From positions 17,805,001 to 17,869,000 of the forward strand of contig JAYKKI010000027.1 of NCBI GenBank assembly GCA_039881145.1: a DNA stretch of 64,000 bases. The letters run 5' to 3'. Every line of letters starts with the position of its first letter. Within the stretch, counting starts at the first letter, position 1. The translations under genes and the position numbers were made by a program. Below the pieces are notes generated by a model. The model saw only the letters and a program-made list of their open reading frames with translations. It did not search any database and had not been told where the DNA came from. This DNA is from Druceiella hillmani (taxonomy: Eukaryota; Arthropoda; Insecta; Lepidoptera; Hepialidae). Below are positions 61,158 to 64,000 of this stretch, in pieces.

Positions 61158-62268
61158 AAAACCACGGACTATTAACAACAAATTTCTTGTTCGACTTACA
61201 ATTATTTGACTTGAATAAATAAGCTATAAAACTGATTAATAAATAAAACATCGATTAAAAACTGATTTACGAAAAAACGTCAAAAATTTTGCAATACATA
61301 CATGAATTCATTATATTCTTTACGAAACATCGTGCATAATTTATCAGGACATAACTCACTATTAGACAATCATGTAGCATAATTTGAAGTCATCTCATCC
61401 ACATCTGACAATGAATGTCGTTAAATTAATCCATTCAATTCATAAAAACTTCACTCAAATCGATCTATGGTTTCATTTATTCTGCGATCCTTACATCATT
61501 TAAGAAACACACAATAATTAACTATTCCCATAACTAGTCTTATGATCAGTCACATTAAGTAATGTGTGTAACCCAATTGTTTATAAAAGCATGCCTTATA
61601 AATTTCATTGCAAAAATATAATTTTCACCATTTCTTAAGAAATTTTACTGTTTTTAAATATTTCTTGATGAATCATGCTTAAGATGCTCATCTGTTCATG
61701 AAAATTTATGCAGACATAGTTCAGGATTCCAACTGAAATATGGGGTACTATTTAACGAGAGAAATATTATCTTTCTATACATTAAACAAATTTTGAACTA
61801 CAACATTTAAATGAATGACATAACGCAGATATAAAATCGCCGAAATGTTATTGGTAGGGAAATTTTGCATTTTGTCATGTTTGAATCTCACCGCTTTAAT
61901 GGAAAATTGACGCAGGTGAAGGCACTAGTAAAAGCTAGTATTTAATAAAATCACTAAATTCGTAGCAATATAAATAATAATTCTAAAATAACAATGTAAA
62001 ATTGTATAAATGATTTCACTAATTCTTTTTGTGATTTAGAAAGCTATTCATTTATTTATTATAAATCACCTTTTAAACTATAGACGGAAAGTGCATGGGT
62101 TTAAATGTGTCACGATCTATAAATTAAAAATGTAAAAATAAATCTAGACTGAATCATATTTGCGTCTTTAATGATGTTATGGCAAAAACGACTTTAAAGT
62201 AATAATTTTTCACAATTAAATGTGACTACGTGATGTAGTATTATTTCTACTTTCTTTAATTTCTTTAA

Positions 62269-62309
62269 CCACGACCTAGGTTTCGTTGTATTACAACATC
62301 TTCAGGTGG
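62269..62309 (-). ncRNA. Minimal hammerhead ribozyme, minus strand, intact core
   Basis: On the minus strand: CCAC, CTGAAGA, T, GTTGT-AAT-ACAAC, GAAA, CCTAGGTC, GTGG. All core bases and the 4-bp stem I are present. It is identical over 41 bases to the plus-strand ribozyme at 62354. Confidence 0.75.
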
Positions 62310-62353
62310 GATATTGACAAAGATTGATATTGGCAAAGATCTTTGCCAATATC

Positions 62354-62394
62354 CCACCTGAAGATGTTGTAATACAACGAAACCTAGGTCGTGG
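62354..62394 (+). ncRNA. Minimal hammerhead ribozyme, plus strand, intact core
   Basis: Same 41 bases as 46401-46441. Stem I is CCAC (62354-62357) with GTGG (62391-62394). The core is CTGAAGA (62358-62364) and GAAA. The cut is predicted after GTC at 62390. Because the arms are inverted, a transcript of either strand contains one sense ribozyme and one antisense ribozyme that could pair into a long hairpin and hide it. Confidence 0.8.
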
Positions 62395-63639
62395 TTAAAG
62401 AAATTAAAGAAAGTAGAAATAATACTACATCACGTAGTCTCATTTAATTGTGAATAATGAATTTCTACAAAATTAACGCCAAATATATTCAATATCAGTA
62501 ATCATTTTTGTTATTGTAGCAATGTGTATAAGTAGTTCACTATGATTGCTCCAATATTTTAAGAGCAATTACTTTAATTTTGAGAGCTCTGTTTATTTTA
62601 TAGGTCTGGTTTTTTATGTCATTTTCCTTTTTTTAAGCATGTGATGGAAAACAGTCAAAACCTTTTATAGATAAAACCTTTTTATGAGTTAAAAGATAAA
62701 TTATTTTTTATGTATTTGTTGTTTTACGTTCATCATTTTGTTCTCGATGATAATAAAATAAGATCTTACTTGTCAATGTAAAAAAAACTGTCGCCTAATT
62801 CGGTATCCATTCAATATAATATATCATCGCACTTCACTGTACCGGAATATAATCTTATTAACTCTTTCCTTAAAATATACATGAATTTAGTACATTTGAA
62901 GAAACTTTAAAATCCGTTCAAATTTTATTCCTGTATCAAAGTCATCTATTTTCTTTAAAGTTGCATATTGAAAATCTTGGTAACAGTAAAGTAAATAATA
63001 CAAAAATGGAAAATTATCATCTATAACACATGAAATAAAGTTACATTAAATATAGTCATTATTAAATTGTTATGACAGAAGGAAACTTTTATTACGGTTT
63101 TCAATAAAGCATTGAAATCAATAAATATTTATCATTATTTATATCAATAAAAATTTATATCGTTTTATTAAAACAGGGAAAATTGCGACCAGATTGGTCT
63201 TTATGAATAAGAATTTCTTTTTATAAATGTATTTCTGAAGGAGACGTCGTATCCCTCTGTCTATTAGACGTGAAAATTTTCTGATAAATGTATTCATTAA
63301 AATTACTTTTTTTTCACATTATTAAATATTGAATTATTAAGTAAATTTTAACATAGTAAGACGTATACGGTTTTAAATTAGAGCAACCTGCTTGGATCAG
63401 TTACCCAACTTTGAAATAAAACTTTCTCAACTTCAATGGAACTCTCACTACGAGAGTTCTGTACACATTTAGTTATTTTTAAACACTTAATGTACGTAAC
63501 ATTCCCGTTAAACTACGAGTATTTACAAAATTTTAATTTTTGGAACGAAAATAAATTGTCTACTATATTATTTACAGGCGCATGATTAAAAATATTTTGT
63601 ATATGATCTAACTACAAATTAACAATTTTCGGTTTTGTT

Positions 63640-63980
63640 CTTTACTTGTTCTGTGAGACCTTGCTTCTTGTCAAATTTCATGATTCTTGGACAGCAGGAC
63701 TATAGGAAACTATAGGTTTTGATTTATTTACGAGTGTCAAAAGATTCGGCATACATTTAGAGTTCTACTTAATTGCTCTTAACTTAGAACCTTGATTTTT
63801 TTACAGCTTCAAAGAACCTGATATCTAAATATTTATTAATCTCAACTTAAGACCTCTAAGCGTTCTTGAGAAAAAGGGTCTTCACAGCCCGTCATACAAA
63901 CAACAAATGATCCTGTAATATCCCATTACACCCTTTTAATGTACAGAACACTGAAAATTGGATTCTTCTAGGAAAATTGA
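63640..63980 (+). repeat. Lepidopteran interspersed repeat relic in unit 3
   Basis: Best copy of the three: GTGAGACCTTGCTTCTTGTC, TTCATGATTCTTGG, TTTATTTACGAGTGTCAAAA, GGCATACATTTAGAG, TTTTACAGCTTCAAAGAACC, TCTCAACTTAAGACCTCTAA, GTTCTTGAGAAAAAGGGTCT and CACAGCCCGTCATACAAACA. The usual (GACGGACA)n core has decayed. Confidence 0.7.
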
Positions 63981-64000
63981 AAGATTTAAATTTTACATAT

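Larger units (their letters stand above)
62211..62496. mobile_element. Compact inverted Penelope-type repeat pair with two intact ribozymes (locus D)
   Basis: The two arms are nearly perfect inverted copies: ACGTGATGTAGTATTATTTC on the left and its complement on the right, meeting around ATATTG(A/G)CAAAGAT repeats. Each arm carries an intact hammerhead. The right end also has the outer tail (GAATTTCTACAAAATTAACG to ATATTC). A clear 13-bp target duplication flanks it: AGTAATAATTTTT (62198-62210) and AGTAATCATTTTT (62497-62509), one mismatch. The empty site is visible in unit 1 (33720-33745, AAGTAATAATTGTTATTATG). It is the best preserved and probably the youngest of the four loci. Confidence 0.85.
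61190..64000. repeat. Shortened segmental duplication, unit 3 (runs off window)
   Basis: 61190-61900 matches unit 2 at 42130-42730, including CATCTCATCCACATCTGACA, GAGAGAAATATTAT against GCGAGAAATATTCT, and GGTAGGGAAATTTTG. 61925-62080 matches unit 1 near 18185-18310 (CACTAGTAAAAG, ACTAAATTCGTA). From 62095 on, it matches 33580 onward and 58675 onward, and reaches the end-of-unit repeat relic at 63640. About 15 kb of the unit is thus missing between 62080 and 62095. Confidence 0.75.

Overview
This window is strongly AT-rich, gene-poor nuclear DNA from an animal, most probably a moth or butterfly (Lepidoptera). The lineage call rests on relics of interspersed repeats I recognise from lepidopteran genomes (10220-10850, 35130-35310, 57290-57420, 60660-60975, 63640-63980). 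Insect-type transposon fragments agree with it. I find no intact protein-coding gene, no tRNA or rRNA and no CRISPR array. The open frames are short, mostly unique to one repeat copy, and many only read through (TA)n microsatellite.

Layout. From 1 to about 14.4 kb the sequence is mostly single-copy AT-rich DNA. It holds a decayed mariner-like DNA transposon (4644-5920), a small ribozyme-bearing Penelope-type insertion (6522-6735), a lepidopteran interspersed repeat (10220-10850) and three copies of a roughly 400-bp repeat that I call box A.

From about 14.4 kb to the end the window is built of large, old, diverged direct segmental duplications: unit 1 (about 14385-35310), unit 2 (about 38480-60975) and a shortened unit 3 (about 61190 to beyond the window). 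Each full unit contains two related sub-blocks: a1 18385-23160 and b1 25890-31630, then a2 42810-50970 and b2 52880-56935. The duplication is therefore nested: an older sub-block duplication, then duplication of the whole block. Part of sub-block b is inverted relative to sub-block a.

Mobile elements were inserted at different times. Unit 1 alone carries a broken piggyBac transposase (20320-21625) and a LINE fragment. Units 2 and 3 carry Penelope-like elements (PLEs) that have no counterpart at the matching unit 1 sites. The best of these, 47396-50342, is a head-to-head pair of 5'-truncated PLE copies. It retains recognisable but frameshifted reverse transcriptase (YVDD box) and GIY-YIG endonuclease.

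The most interesting content is in the terminal repeats of these PLEs. Each arm carries a minimal hammerhead ribozyme: a CTGAAGA core, a short stem II, a GAAA core, a palindromic stem III (ACCTAGGT), a cleavage triplet GTC and a 4-bp stem I. Loci at 46237-46500 and 62211-62496 carry two opposed ribozymes on a compact inverted pair with no coding DNA. The window also shows several near-perfect short-loop palindromes. For at least three of them, the other unit has only one arm, which points to repeated templated inverted duplication.
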